Of a stretch of DNA of 64,000 bases, positions 50,366 to 59,805 are shown piece after piece. A program made the position numbers and the translations under genes. Source of the stretch: Caldilineales bacterium (GTDB lineage: Bacteria > Chloroflexota > Anaerolineae > Caldilineales > Caldilineaceae); assembly GCA_012271135.1 (NCBI GenBank), contig JAAXGZ010000040.1, positions 52,953-116,952 on the forward strand. Reading direction: 5' to 3'. The notes beneath the pieces are model-generated. The model worked only from the letters and a program-made list of their open reading frames with translations, made no database searches and was not told the DNA's origin. Numbering within the stretch: the stretch's first letter is position 1; every line of letters starts with the position of its first letter.

Positions 50366-53300
50366 CTATGCTCCTTGGGTTGGTTCCGCCTTGTGGACGT
50401 GGATTGAGACGGTCCCGTCGGTCAGTTCCGCTTGCGGGACTTCACCATTTGCGACGGGCTCAGTATCGGTCAACTGCAAATCGATGCAAAGGGTTTCTGC
50501 CCTCAGCCATGCTCCATGTTCATCGATGATCCGGGCCAGTTGCGGGTCGGCCGAACTCAGAACAAGGTGGATCCTGTCGGAAATGGCGAGGCCCAAGTCC
50601 TTGCGTGTCTGCTGAATGCGTCGTACAAGCTCCCGGGCCAATCCTTCCCGTTCCAGTTCCGGGGTCAGGTCCGTGGCGACCGCTACCAACCGACCAGGAC
50701 TGTCCGCCACGCTGAAACCGGCCTTGGGAGTCTTGCGTACCTCAACATCTTCGGCTGTGATCTCGAATGTATCGGAGTCGATGTTCAGGGTTAGCCCCCG
50801 GCCCCCGGCAAAGGCGCGTGCCAGTTCCTCCTGATTCATGGCGGCCATCGCGTTGCGAATGCGCGGGTAACCCGCTCCGTACCTTTGGCCCAACTGGCGG
50901 GGAAGCGGAAATACGACCGTTTCCTGCAGGTTGTCTGTGGAGTCCAGATTGATCTTCTTGACGTTCAGTTCGCCGCACAGAAGCCGACTGAACCTGGACA
51001 CAGCCTCGCGCTCCTCGGCTGACGCCAGTTGCACCACTGCCTGTGCCAGTGGCGTCCTAACCTTGAGGCCGGCACCTTGTCGGGCCGCCAATCCGAGGCT
51101 GGCCACGTCCTGCACCACAGTCATCGCGGCGGCCAGGGCGCGGTCCTCCAGGTTGGCATCCACTTCCGGCCAACGACAGAGATGGACCGAGACCGGCGCA
51201 TTCTCCTCAGCACCCACAACGAGGTTTTGGTGGATGGCTTCGGCCACGAATGGCGTCGCGGGTGCAACCAGCCGGGACAGGGTTGTCAGGGTCGTGTGGA
51301 GCGTCTGCAAAGCAGCAGGGTCGCCGTCCCAGAACCGGCGCCGGTTCAGTCTCACGTACCAGTTGGACATGCGCTCGACAAAGCGCACCACAGGCCGTGT
51401 GCATCCAAGCACATCGTAGGTTTCATAGCTATCGGTCACGCGCCGGACCAGGCTCTGTAACTCGGCCAACAGCCAACGATCCAGGGGGTGGCTGCTGGGT
51501 TCAGGAGCGGTTTCGGGCGCCCACTTGGCCAAGTTCGCATAGGTTACGTGGAAGCTGTAGCTGTTCCACAGGCGGTTGAGGAACTTGCGGACGGTTTCGG
51601 CCACCAGATCCAAGCTGAAGCGCCGGCTGTTGCCGGGCGGCGCCGAACTGTACAGGGTCCAGCGCGTGGCATCCGCGCCGTACCGATTCATCACGTCCCA
51701 TGGATTTACGACGTTGCCGAGGGACTTGCTCATCTTTCGGCCCTCAGCGTCCAGGATATGGCCCAGGCAGATGACATTGCGATAGGCCGGTTGGTCGAAC
51801 AGCAGGGAACTAATCGCATGCAGGGTGTAGAACCAGCCGCGGGTTTGGTCGATTGCCTCGCAGATGAAGTCCGCCTGTCGGTGGGCTTTCCACTGTTCCC
51901 GATTGGCAAATGGATGGTGCCACTGGGCAACTGGCATGGCGCCGCTGTCAAACCAGCAGTCGGCCACTTCGGTCACTCGGCGCATGGTGCCGCCGTCCGG
52001 AGCGGGCCAGGTGATTTCGTCCACAAAGGGCCGGTGCAGGTCTAGAGCGGTCAGGTCCTGGCCGCTCAACTCCGCCAACTCGGCTACGCTCCCAATGCAC
52101 ACGGCGTGCGTGCTCCCAGGTGCATCGCTGCGCCAGATGGGCAGTGGCGTGCCCCAATAGCGATCCCGTCCAAGGGCCCAATCCACATTGTTCTCCAGCC
52201 ACCGTCCGAAGCGCCCGTTCTTGATGTGGTCGGGATACCAGTTGACCTCCCGATTGAGTTCCACCAGGCGCTCCCGCAAGGCACTGGTGCGGATGTACCA
52301 GGTTTCTTTCGCATAGTAAAGCAACGGTGCATCGCAACGCCAGCAGAATGGATAGGTGTGCCGGTAGGTCTCGGCCTTCAGCAACAAACCGCGCGCATCC
52401 AGATCCTTGATGATGCCCGGGTCCGCGTCTTTCACGAACTGTCCGGCCCAGGGCTTGACTTCGGCCCGGAAGGTTCCATCCGGCAGCACGGTCTGGATCA
52501 CCGGCAGGCCCAGCTGCTGGCCCAGCGCCAGGTCGTCGGCGCCAAAGGCCGGTGCCACGTGCACGATGCCGGTGCCGTCGCCGGTCGTTACGAAGTCGGC
52601 TTCGGCCACGTAGGCGTGGTTCTCCGACACCGACAGGAAGGAATACAGCGGTTCATACCTCCGTCCCACCAGATCCGATCCCTTGCACCGCTCCGTTTCT
52701 TCAATCCCGACCGGCAGGACTGCTGCCAGTCTTTCGGCCGCCAGCCAGTAGCGCTCACCCGATGCTGTGCATACCTGTACGTAGTCAAGGTCGGGTCCCA
52801 CCGCCAGCGCCGCGTTGCCTGGCAGGGTCCACGGCGTGGTGGTCCAGGCCAGGAAGTACGTTGCCTCTTCACCCACCAGTTTGAACTTCACATAAACGGA
52901 GGGATCCTCCGTGTCATCCTTGTAGCCAAGGGACAGTTCGTGACTTGACAGCGGCGTGCCGCAGCGCGGGCAGTACGGCACGGACTTGAAGCCCTGGAAG
53001 AGCAGATCCCTGTCCCACAGTTGCCTGCAAATCCACCACAGGGACTCGATGTATTCGTTCTCGAACGTAACGTACGGATCGTTCATGTCGACCATAAAGG
53101 CCATGCGGTTGGTCATGGCCTCCCAGTCGCCAATGTATTCCGACACCGACTCCCGGCAGAGGCGGTTGAATTCGGCGATGCCAAAGTCTTCGATGGCCTT
53201 TTTCCCGCCTAGGCCGAGGGCCTTCTCCACTTCTATCTCGACCGGCAGCCCGTGGGTGTCCCAGCCGCCCTTGCGAAGTACGCGGCAGCCCTGCATGGTT

Positions 53301-53539
53301 CGGTAGCGGGGAAACATGTCCTTGAAGGCCCGGGCCAGTACATGGTGGATGCCTGGTGGGCCATTGGCTGTCGGCGGACCCTCGAAGAATGTGAAGTCCT
53401 CCCCGTCCGCGTGTTCCTCCTGGATGCGCTCGAGGAGGGATAGGTCGCGCCAGCGTTTCAGGATGCCTTCCTCCATGGCGGCATAGTCAATCCCGGCGGA
53501 CACCGGCGCAAATACTGCCTTCACGTCCGATTTGCTCAT
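50366..53539 (-). CDS. ileS: Isoleucyl-tRNA synthetase, type 2 (IleRS2-like) with swapped HIGH motif
   Basis: The enzyme charges tRNA-Ile. The 1057-residue length, the FEGPPTANGPPGIHHVLAR opening and the lack of a C-terminal zinc Cys cluster fit type 2 IleRS, the eukaryote-like branch. The usual HxGH is replaced by GIHH at residues 63-66 (53353-53342), the swapped GXHH form. The KMSKSLGN motif is intact (GRKMSKSLGN). The editing domain has WTTTPWTLPGNAALAVG. ATG 53539 follows the family start; the frame is open 54 bases further up into the leader. Expression should be governed by the T-box leader and terminator just upstream. msrA follows after six bases. Confidence 0.95.
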   Translation of the reverse strand: MSKSDVKAVFAPVSAGIDYAAMEEGILKRWRDLSLLERIQEEHADGEDFTFFEGPPTANGPPGIHHVLARAFKDMFPRYRTMQGCRVLRKGGWDTHGLPVEIEVEKALGLGGKKAIEDFGIAEFNRLCRESVSEYIGDWEAMTNRMAFMVDMNDPYVTFENEYIESLWWICRQLWDRDLLFQGFKSVPYCPRCGTPLSSHELSLGYKDDTEDPSVYVKFKLVGEEATYFLAWTTTPWTLPGNAALAVGPDLDYVQVCTASGERYWLAAERLAAVLPVGIEETERCKGSDLVGRRYEPLYSFLSVSENHAYVAEADFVTTGDGTGIVHVAPAFGADDLALGQQLGLPVIQTVLPDGTFRAEVKPWAGQFVKDADPGIIKDLDARGLLLKAETYRHTYPFCWRCDAPLLYYAKETWYIRTSALRERLVELNREVNWYPDHIKNGRFGRWLENNVDWALGRDRYWGTPLPIWRSDAPGSTHAVCIGSVAELAELSGQDLTALDLHRPFVDEITWPAPDGGTMRRVTEVADCWFDSGAMPVAQWHHPFANREQWKAHRQADFICEAIDQTRGWFYTLHAISSLLFDQPAYRNVICLGHILDAEGRKMSKSLGNVVNPWDVMNRYGADATRWTLYSSAPPGNSRRFSLDLVAETVRKFLNRLWNSYSFHVTYANLAKWAPETAPEPSSHPLDRWLLAELQSLVRRVTDSYETYDVLGCTRPVVRFVERMSNWYVRLNRRRFWDGDPAALQTLHTTLTTLSRLVAPATPFVAEAIHQNLVVGAEENAPVSVHLCRWPEVDANLEDRALAAAMTVVQDVASLGLAARQGAGLKVRTPLAQAVVQLASAEEREAVSRFSRLLCGELNVKKINLDSTDNLQETVVFPLPRQLGQRYGAGYPRIRNAMAAMNQEELARAFAGGRGLTLNIDSDTFEITAEDVEVRKTPKAGFSVADSPGRLVAVATDLTPELEREGLARELVRRIQQTRKDLGLAISDRIHLVLSSADPQLARIIDEHGAWLRAETLCIDLQLTDTEPVANGEVPQAELTDGTVSIHVHKAEPTQGA

Positions 53540-53561
53540 GCTGCCTCCCCTGTCAAGGCCC

Positions 53562-53590
53562 AAAAAAACCGTCTCCCTGTCAGGAGACGG
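53562..53590 (-). terminator. T-box-controlled intrinsic terminator of ileS
   Basis: On the - strand CCGTCTCC (from 53590) and GGGAGACGG pair across a short loop and are followed by seven T (53568-53562), 23 bases before the ileS ATG. The alternative antiterminator pairs the T-box sequence just upstream. Confidence 0.85.
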
Positions 53591-53800
53591 CAAGGCCGCG
53601 GTACCACTCCAGTTCCCGGGCCCACCCCGGACACCTCAAGTGCCCGTCCCCGGCCGGATGGCCGGATCAGGCTGTGCTGCTAACGGGCACAACTCCGGCG
53701 GAGCCTACTGCAGTCAGGCTGGTTCGGTCCGCGACTCGGAAGGGATGTTCGCATCGGCCGAGCGACACCGGTTCACACCACCCACCGGATTCTCTGAAGC
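53562..53800 (-). promoter_or_regulatory. T-box riboswitch (tRNA-Ile sensing) of ileS
   Basis: The - strand leader opens with AGAGAATCCGGTGGGTGG..GTGAACCGG, the usual stem I base and AG-bulge region (written here in two pieces). It has a specifier loop GAACATCCC with the Ile codon ATC at 53746-53744. The T-box bulge motif GGAGTGGTACCGCGG lies at 53610-53596, directly before the terminator. Uncharged tRNA-Ile would pair with ATC and with the bulge, favouring the antiterminator and transcription of ileS-msrA-ATP-grasp. Confidence 0.93.
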
Positions 53801-53839
53801 GCCGGCCACGCGCACCTGTCTTCGTCGTGGTCAATGCCA

Positions 53840-53868
53840 AGTATGCGGCCGTCCTGCCAGCCTGTCAA
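53840..53868 (-). promoter_or_regulatory. Promoter of the ileS T-box transcript
   Basis: On the - strand a perfect TTGACA (53868-53863) and CATACT (53845-53840) are 17 bases apart. The start would be near 53833, about 33 bases ahead of the T-box stem I. Confidence 0.7.
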
Positions 53869-53947
53869 CAATAGCCGGATTGAGAGATCCTACTTGTCTG
53901 GGTGCACAATGCAGGTTCTCGGATCAGCGGACATCAGGCGCGGCAAC

Positions 53948-55477
53948 ATGAACAAGCTGAGGGTGCTCGTTTCGGTAGCGGACAAGGAAGGCATTGTTGA
54001 GTTTTGCCGGGCAGTGGAACCCAGGGTCGGGGAATACATTGCCAGCGGCGGCACCGGGGCCGTGCTGCGCGATGCCGGGTTGCCGGTTACATCCATCGAG
54101 GACCTGGGTGCCCACGCCGAGATGCTGGACGGGCGCGTGAAGACGCTGCAGCCGCAGATCCACGGTGGGATTCTCGCTCGGCGGGATGCGGCACACCTGG
54201 CGGAACTGGAAGCCAACAACATTCGCGCCATTGATGTGGTGGTAGTCAACCTATATCCCTTTGAGAAGACCGTGGCGCGGGGCAAGGTCACCCCCGAGGA
54301 GGCGATCGAGCAGATCGACATCGGAGGTGTGGCGCTGCTCAGGGCGGCCGCCAAGAATCATGAACATGTCACGGTGGTCTCCGATCCGGCCGACTATCCG
54401 CGGGTTGCCGCCGGCATCCTGGAAGGCGGAGTCGACGCTTCCCTGCGTCGGTCCCTGGCCGTAGGCGCGTTTCGCCGCACCACGGCCTACGATCGGGTTA
54501 TCGCAGGCTGGTTGGCCGGGGACAGTCCCGTGTTGTCCCCGGGACTGCCGCAAACCATGGACCTTCATCTGGAATTGCTTCAGGAGTGTCGATACGGAGA
54601 AAACCCGCATCAGGCTGGCGGATACTATGGCAGTCCGGGAATGGACCTGCCGTTCGTCCAGCTGCACGGCAAGGCCATGAGCTTCAACAACTGGCAGGAC
54701 CTGGACGCGGCATGGCAGTCTGCAAGTTCGTTCAGCGGACCGGCGATTTCGATTGTCAAGCACGGCAATCCATGCGGGTTGGCGACAGCGCCGTCCCTCC
54801 GTGACGCATGGGAACAGGCACTGGCCTCGGATCCGGTCAGCGCCTTCGGGGGCATCGTGGCGTCCAACCGCACAATGGACCCGGAGACCGCGGAGCGAAT
54901 TAGCTCCCTGTTCGTCGAAGTGGTGGTGGCGTCGGACTGGGACCCGAATGCGTTGGAGCAGCTGCAGCGCAAGCGCAATGTTCGGCTCCTACAGGCCCGG
55001 CCGGGATTGACGTCGGACTGGCAGGTTGCCACGGCTGTCGGTGGGTACCTGGTTCAGAAGGGCGACTACAGCCTGGACGATTTAAGTCCTGCCCATTGGG
55101 ACTGCGCAACAGTCCGCCAGCCCACTGTCGGCCAGTTGGCGTCGCTCGGGTTTGCCTGGCAGGCCGCGCGGTTTGTCAAGAGCAATGCGATTGTGTTGGC
55201 GGCCGGCACCGCCACCGTGGGCATCGGTGCGGGTCAGATGAGTCGACTCGATTCGGTTTGGCTGGCCTGCCGCAAGGCGGGAGACCGATCACACGGCAGC
55301 GTGTTGGCTTCGGACGCCTTTTTTCCATTTCCTGACGGCCTCGAGGCTGCGGCTGCAGCCGGTGTCACAGCGGTTGTGCAGCCGGGAGGTTCGCTCAGGG
55401 ACAACCAAGTGGTGAAAGCCGCCGATGATCTGGGCTTGGTCATGATGATGACCGGCCGGAGGCACTTCCTTCACTGA
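53948..55477 (+). CDS. purH: Bifunctional AICAR transformylase/IMP cyclohydrolase
   Basis: PurH carries out the last two steps of IMP synthesis. The 509-residue protein has the N-terminal MGS-like cyclohydrolase domain (LVSVADKEGIVEFCRA; ASGGTGAVLRDAGL; GRVKTLQPQIHGGILARRD, partly shown) and the C-terminal transformylase domain. The latter has the catalytic Lys-His in SIVKHGNPCGLA and SAFGGIVASNRTMD. ATG 53948 is chosen since the SVADK motif is N-terminal; the frame is open 114 bases upstream. It is divergent from the ileS leader. Its 3' end overlaps the convergent M23 gene by seven bases. Confidence 0.96.
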   Translation: MNKLRVLVSVADKEGIVEFCRAVEPRVGEYIASGGTGAVLRDAGLPVTSIEDLGAHAEMLDGRVKTLQPQIHGGILARRDAAHLAELEANNIRAIDVVVVNLYPFEKTVARGKVTPEEAIEQIDIGGVALLRAAAKNHEHVTVVSDPADYPRVAAGILEGGVDASLRRSLAVGAFRRTTAYDRVIAGWLAGDSPVLSPGLPQTMDLHLELLQECRYGENPHQAGGYYGSPGMDLPFVQLHGKAMSFNNWQDLDAAWQSASSFSGPAISIVKHGNPCGLATAPSLRDAWEQALASDPVSAFGGIVASNRTMDPETAERISSLFVEVVVASDWDPNALEQLQRKRNVRLLQARPGLTSDWQVATAVGGYLVQKGDYSLDDLSPAHWDCATVRQPTVGQLASLGFAWQAARFVKSNAIVLAAGTATVGIGAGQMSRLDSVWLACRKAGDRSHGSVLASDAFFPFPDGLEAAAAAGVTAVVQPGGSLRDNQVVKAADDLGLVMMMTGRRHFLH

Positions 55478-56751
55478 TTCGGTTCGAACCGGGTACGGGC
55501 GGTCTTTAGCTCCACGAAGGTGGTTTGGCCTTCCGTTACCATCACGGGCGCCGACACCCGTTCACCTCGGATGGTGGCGAAGACCGTGTACGCGCCTACC
55601 CGGACGGCTCCAAAAGCTGCGGTTTCACCCCACCAGGGATCGTGTTGGATCCCCGGCTCCAGCCGGTAATTCATGGTCTGGTAGCGCGCCGAGCCATCGT
55701 TTGCGACTAGATTGATGCGGGCCGCCTCCCAGATCCGATTGGTAGCCGACACCAGGCGCACCGCTACGGTTCCGGTTTCGGCGGGAGGCGCGATCCACAA
55801 CAACGGATTGACCGTGCTGGCGTACTCGTTGTCGCCAATCCGCACCTCGAGGTGAAGATGCGGTCCGTTCGCAACCCCGGTTTGACCCAATGTGCCCACG
55901 ATTGTGTCGGGAGCCACATGGTAGCCGGCCCTCACAAGCACCTTGTGAAGGTGGCCGTATAAGACATACACATCCTGGGGCCCTGTTTCGGTGATCAGCG
56001 GTTTCGCGAGCCGCACAATCACCACGTTTCCATAGAACGGACCGTAGAACGGGTAGGCCAGGCCCGCGTGTTCGTCCCACCCGGCGAAGACCACTTCACC
56101 AACAGTGCCGGCGCGGATTCGGTCTCCTGTTGAGCCTCCCAGATCGATGCCATGGTGGTGGATGTAGTCTCCACCCAAATCCATGCCATAGGGAAAGGTG
56201 CGGGCATACGCGAACCTTTGGCTGGACGGAATTAGCCTGTTGTCAATGGGGAAGTGGTCACCCTCTTGAGGAGTCAGGTTGGGCCACGGCTCACTCTCAT
56301 GGGGATAGACAATCGGAGTCGGGGTGGGTGTCTGTGTGGGTGTAGGCGTCGGGGTGGGCGTGGGTGTCCGTGTAGGCGTCGGGGTGAGCGTGCTTGTGGG
56401 CGTAAGCGTGGGCGTAGGCGTGGGCGTGGGGGTAAGGGTTGGAGTCGCTGTTGGCGTCGGCGTCTCGGTTGGTGCAAACAGTGGATTGATCTGTGGTTCG
56501 GTTTGGGCAAAGAGCGGCAAGGGTGCGACTGCCGGCGTGGCCCTGGCAGTGGTGCGATCTACCCCGGTCACCTGGATGTTCTCCGCTGCGGAGGCATCCA
56601 CCTGAGAGCGCCCGACCGAAGTCAGGAACAGATACACGATCAGGGCCAGGGCACAAGCTCCGCTGGTGCCCAGCGTGATATAAAACCCTGGAACCGATCC
56701 CTGTACCAGCAACGCGCGGACGGGTGCCAGAAGCAAATGCAGTCTGGACAT
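55471..56751 (-). CDS. Membrane-anchored M23 peptidase with Thr-Pro linker
   Basis: The 426-residue protein has an N-terminal membrane helix (about 25-45) and a Thr/Pro repeat linker (95-146) that would span the wall. A LytM/M23 domain follows. Its zinc ligands lie in HHHGIDLGG (H199-x3-D203) and GPHLHLEVR, with the expected GTVGEVVFAGW strand. M23 enzymes cut peptide crosslinks in peptidoglycan. A C-terminal beta domain of about 100 residues (RVSATNRIWEAAR.. ERVSAPVMVTEG) has no assignment. It is convergent with purH and divergent from trmD. Confidence 0.88.
   Translation of the reverse strand: MSRLHLLLAPVRALLVQGSVPGFYITLGTSGACALALIVYLFLTSVGRSQVDASAAENIQVTGVDRTTARATPAVAPLPLFAQTEPQINPLFAPTETPTPTATPTLTPTPTPTPTLTPTSTLTPTPTRTPTPTPTPTPTQTPTPTPIVYPHESEPWPNLTPQEGDHFPIDNRLIPSSQRFAYARTFPYGMDLGGDYIHHHGIDLGGSTGDRIRAGTVGEVVFAGWDEHAGLAYPFYGPFYGNVVIVRLAKPLITETGPQDVYVLYGHLHKVLVRAGYHVAPDTIVGTLGQTGVANGPHLHLEVRIGDNEYASTVNPLLWIAPPAETGTVAVRLVSATNRIWEAARINLVANDGSARYQTMNYRLEPGIQHDPWWGETAAFGAVRVGAYTVFATIRGERVSAPVMVTEGQTTFVELKTARTRFEPNQ
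56314..56469 (-). repeat. Degenerate (Thr-Pro) codon repeat inside the M23 gene
   Basis: About 52 codons encode alternating Thr and Pro with scattered Leu, Ser, Arg, Gln and Ala. On the + strand the DNA appears as GGCGTGGGTGTAGG-like hexamer units. It is part of the coding sequence and could change length by slippage. Confidence 0.8.
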
Positions 56752-56854
56752 GCAGAACTGGCGAGGCGTCCTTGACCTGAACCGATTCCGCGCCTGCTGC
56801 CTCGGTCAGGACGAGACGGTTTAGTAGGACAGTGGAAACCGGAGTAGGGTCGAA

Positions 56855-57670
56855 ATGGCTGAGTTCAGTGGCGGGTGCTGTTTCGATGTGTTCACCCTGT
56901 TCCCGCCCTTGCTGAACAGTTTTCTTGGCGAAAGTATACTCAAGAAGGCGATTGACCGCGGACTGGTCGCGATCAACCTCCACAACATCCGGGACTACGC
57001 CGTGGATCGGCACCGAACCTGCGACGCAACCCCATACGGCGGTGGCGGCGGGATGGTGCTCAAACCCGAACCCGTGTACGCGGCGGTGGAGCATGTGCTT
57101 GGAGGTGACGCCGGTGCGGCTGGCGAGGATGTTCCCGTGGTCCTGCTGTCCCCTCAGGGAAGGCTGCTCACGCAGGAGGTTGTCGAGGAATTGAGCTCCC
57201 ATCGGCGATTGGCGCTGATTTGTGGACGCTACGAGGGGTTCGACGAACGCATCCGCACCGGCCTTGCCACGGACGAAATCAGCATCGGCGACTACGTCCT
57301 GAACGGCGGCGAGGTTGCGGCGATGGTCGTCATCGAGGCGGTGAGTCGCCTGGTCCCCGGCGTGCTCGGGTTTGACGACAGCAACAGGAACGACAGCCAT
57401 TCGGTCGGTATGCCGGGCCGGTTGGAGGGACCGCACTATACTCGTCCGGCGGTATTCAGAGGTCAATCGATTCCGCCTGTCCTGACCAGCGGCAACCATG
57501 CGGAGGTTGATCGCTGGCGGCATGAGCAAAGCCTGTTGCGAACGGCGGCACGGCGTCCGGATCTCCTGCGCAAGCATCCACCCGACGAGCAGGATGCAGT
57601 TTTCCTGGCCGGCCATGGCTACGACCTGCATGGCCTGGACATCAAGACCAGGGATTGTCCGGGTGCCTGA
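56855..57670 (+). CDS. trmD: tRNA (guanine-37-N1)-methyltransferase
   Basis: TrmD methylates G37 next to the anticodon of several tRNAs and prevents frameshifting. The 271-residue SPOUT enzyme starts [17 protein letters not shown]. It has [29 protein letters not shown] and the trefoil-knot SAM site [17 protein letters not shown], with [16 protein letters not shown] after it. It leads a translation-linked + strand run: rplS, rnhB, miaA. Confidence 0.96.
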   Translation: MAEFSGGCCFDVFTLFPPLLNSFLGESILKKAIDRGLVAINLHNIRDYAVDRHRTCDATPYGGGGGMVLKPEPVYAAVEHVLGGDAGAAGEDVPVVLLSPQGRLLTQEVVEELSSHRRLALICGRYEGFDERIRTGLATDEISIGDYVLNGGEVAAMVVIEAVSRLVPGVLGFDDSNRNDSHSVGMPGRLEGPHYTRPAVFRGQSIPPVLTSGNHAEVDRWRHEQSLLRTAARRPDLLRKHPPDEQDAVFLAGHGYDLHGLDIKTRDCPGA

Positions 57671-57791
57671 GCAAGCGTCTGGACGCGGGCAGAGAGGCGC
57701 GGGTTTGTGTCCGCCTCCGCCCGACTGTGCTAGGCTTTTCCTTCCGCGCCGTTGAGGAGCGCACCCGGATTCCACTCGATTGGCCAGTGCC

Positions 57792-58154
57792 ATGAACCAG
57801 CATCTTATGGACTCGCTGCAACCTGCAGTGACCGAATCCACTCCCAGCGTGGAAGTTGGGGACACAGTTCGCGTCCACCAGCGCATTACGGAAGGCCGAT
57901 CGGAACGGGTACAGGTGTTTGAGGGGACCGTAATCTCCCGCAGGGGTGGCATTGATGCCGGCGCGACCTACACGGTGCGCAGGATCGCGGCACACGGTGT
58001 GGCCGTGGAGAGAACCTATCCCCTGCACAGCACCAATGTCTTGAAGGTTGAAGTCCGGCGCAAGTCCAAAGTGCGGCAGGCCCAGCTTTACTATCTGCGG
58101 TCGCGCCAGGGCAAGTCGGCCCGCCTCAAGGAACGAATCATTTCGCGCAAGTAG
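57792..58154 (+). CDS. rplS: 50S ribosomal protein bL19
   Basis: bL19 sits at the interface of the subunits. The 120-residue protein has [26 protein letters not shown], quoted only in its first half, then the core [22 protein letters not shown] and [21 protein letters not shown]. All are standard for the family. The ATG at 57792 is taken; an in-frame TTG lies 12 bases earlier. trmD-rplS-rnhB is a common bacterial order. Confidence 0.96.
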   Translation: MNQHLMDSLQPAVTESTPSVEVGDTVRVHQRITEGRSERVQVFEGTVISRRGGIDAGATYTVRRIAAHGVAVERTYPLHSTNVLKVEVRRKSKVRQAQLYYLRSRQGKSARLKERIISRK

Positions 58155-58180
58155 ATCCTCCAACATAGTTCGGTTCCTTC

Positions 58181-58837
58181 GTGCCGACGCTGGAGCGGGA
58201 ACGCCTGTTCTGGTCCCAAGGCCTGCGGGTTGCCGGCGTGGACGAGGCCGGGCGGGGTGCCGTGGCCGGTCCGATTGTCGCTGCCGCGGTGGTCCTGAAT
58301 CCTGCTTCCGCCCAATTGGATCTGTGGAAGCAGGTTGACGACAGCAAACGGTTGAAGCCGAACATTCGGTGCAAGCTCGCCGAAGCGATTGGACACCATG
58401 TCGTTGGATGGTCCGTCGCCACCGTCGCATCCCGTGCCATCGACAGGATTGGCATCGACCGCGCCAATCAACTTGCAATGGAGCGCGCCTTGCAAGACCT
58501 GGGTGCAGGGGCGTTCGATGTGGTGTTGTCCGACTGGATTCGGCGATGGCCCCTGAACCTGGATACTGCACCGGCGGCCGAACAGCACCGGGTTAAGAAA
58601 GGCGATGCACGGCATGTCTCGATTGCTGCCGCGTCCATCCTGGCCAAGGTTCATCGCGATGCGCAGATGGACCTGTTGCATGATCGTTTCCCGGCATTCG
58701 GGTTCGGCCGCAACCGGGGATACCTCACCGCGAAGCATGCGACGGCGTTGGCGGCGCAGGGTCCGTGCACCGAACATCGCATGTCGTTCAAGCCACTGGC
58801 GGACGAACAGCCGCTGCTGTCGTCGATAGAGGGATGA
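58181..58837 (+). CDS. rnhB: Ribonuclease HII
   Basis: RNase HII removes ribonucleotides and RNA primers from DNA duplexes. The 218-residue protein has the catalytic DE pair in VAGVDEAGRGAVAGP, DDSKRLKP, the Asp in VVLSDWIRRW and the AAASILAKVHRD helix. The GTG start at 58181 fits the family. The expected GYG/S substrate loop reads FGFGRNRGYLTAKH. The stop overlaps miaA as ATGA. Confidence 0.95.
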   Translation: MPTLERERLFWSQGLRVAGVDEAGRGAVAGPIVAAAVVLNPASAQLDLWKQVDDSKRLKPNIRCKLAEAIGHHVVGWSVATVASRAIDRIGIDRANQLAMERALQDLGAGAFDVVLSDWIRRWPLNLDTAPAAEQHRVKKGDARHVSIAAASILAKVHRDAQMDLLHDRFPAFGFGRNRGYLTAKHATALAAQGPCTEHRMSFKPLADEQPLLSSIEG

Positions 58838-59805
58838 CTCGGCGGCAGGCGGAACCCTCAGCGCCACAAGTGCTCGTGATTGCCGGACCCACCGGCATCG
58901 GGAAAACGGCCCTGACACGGCACCTCGGCGCGCTGCTTCCGATTGAAGTTGTCAACGCGGACAGCCGGCAGGTGTATCGGCGCATGGACATTGGCACGGC
59001 CATGCCCACACCGCAGGACAAAGCCGTGTGTCCCCATCACCTGTTTGCCGTCCGCGAGCCTGATCAGCCATTGACCTTGGCCGGGTTTCAGGCTCTGGCA
59101 GTTGCCTGCATCCACGACATCATGGAGCGGGGGAAGGTGCCGGTTCTGGCCGGCGGCACGCCGTTGTATTTGCGCTCCGTCACCGAGAACCTGCGAATCC
59201 CGGAAGTGGGGCCCATGCCGGCATTGCGCAGGGAGCTTGAAGCGAAGCTGATTGGGTTGGGACCGGCGCTGTTGTACGACCGCCTGCAGTCGCTGGATCC
59301 GGACACCGCCCGCGCTACCGATCCGTCCAACGGGCGAAGGATCATCAGGGCCTTGGAAATCTTCGTTGCCACCGGGCAGTCGAAGGTTTCGCTTGAAGGT
59401 CGCAGGCCGCCGCTGTGGCGGTTGCTGAAAATCGGACTGACCAGCCCCCGCTCGATTCTCCATGCCCGCATCGATGCCAGGGTCGATGCCATGATGGATG
59501 CGGGCCTCCTGACCGAAACCGATAATCTGTTGACAGAGGGTTACGACCCGGGTCTGCCGGCGTTGTCGGCGTTGGGCTACCGGCAACTCATCGAATTCAG
59601 GCAGGGTTGCGGATCGCTGGCCGAAGCCGTGGACGCCATCAAGGCCTCGACCCACAGGTATGTGCGTCATCAGTACACCTGGTTCCGCCGCATGGAGGGC
59701 ATCAGGTGGTACGACACCTCCCAAGTCGGGCTGGACTGCATTGCCCGGGACATATACACCGACGTCGCGGTCGATCGGCCGCCGGAGACACTGGGCGCTG
59801 CCTGA
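58834..59805 (+). CDS. miaA: tRNA dimethylallyltransferase
   Basis: MiaA adds a dimethylallyl group to A37 of tRNAs reading U-initial codons. The 323-residue protein has the P-loop VIAGPTGIGKTALT, then VNADSRQVYRRMDIGTA, PVLAGGTPLYLRSV and PSNGRRIIRALEI. The first ATG in the frame lies inside rnhB; the ATGA overlap at 58834 is preferred as it gives the normal start and coupling. It closes the trmD-rplS-rnhB-miaA run. Confidence 0.96.
   Translation: MTRRQAEPSAPQVLVIAGPTGIGKTALTRHLGALLPIEVVNADSRQVYRRMDIGTAMPTPQDKAVCPHHLFAVREPDQPLTLAGFQALAVACIHDIMERGKVPVLAGGTPLYLRSVTENLRIPEVGPMPALRRELEAKLIGLGPALLYDRLQSLDPDTARATDPSNGRRIIRALEIFVATGQSKVSLEGRRPPLWRLLKIGLTSPRSILHARIDARVDAMMDAGLLTETDNLLTEGYDPGLPALSALGYRQLIEFRQGCGSLAEAVDAIKASTHRYVRHQYTWFRRMEGIRWYDTSQVGLDCIARDIYTDVAVDRPPETLGAA

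Noticed and set aside
56314..56469. Short tandem repeats that could suggest a CRISPR array or minisatellite
   Set aside because: The units are six-base codon pairs encoding Thr-Pro in frame with the M23 peptidase. There are no spacers, and no CRISPR array or cas gene was seen anywhere in the window.
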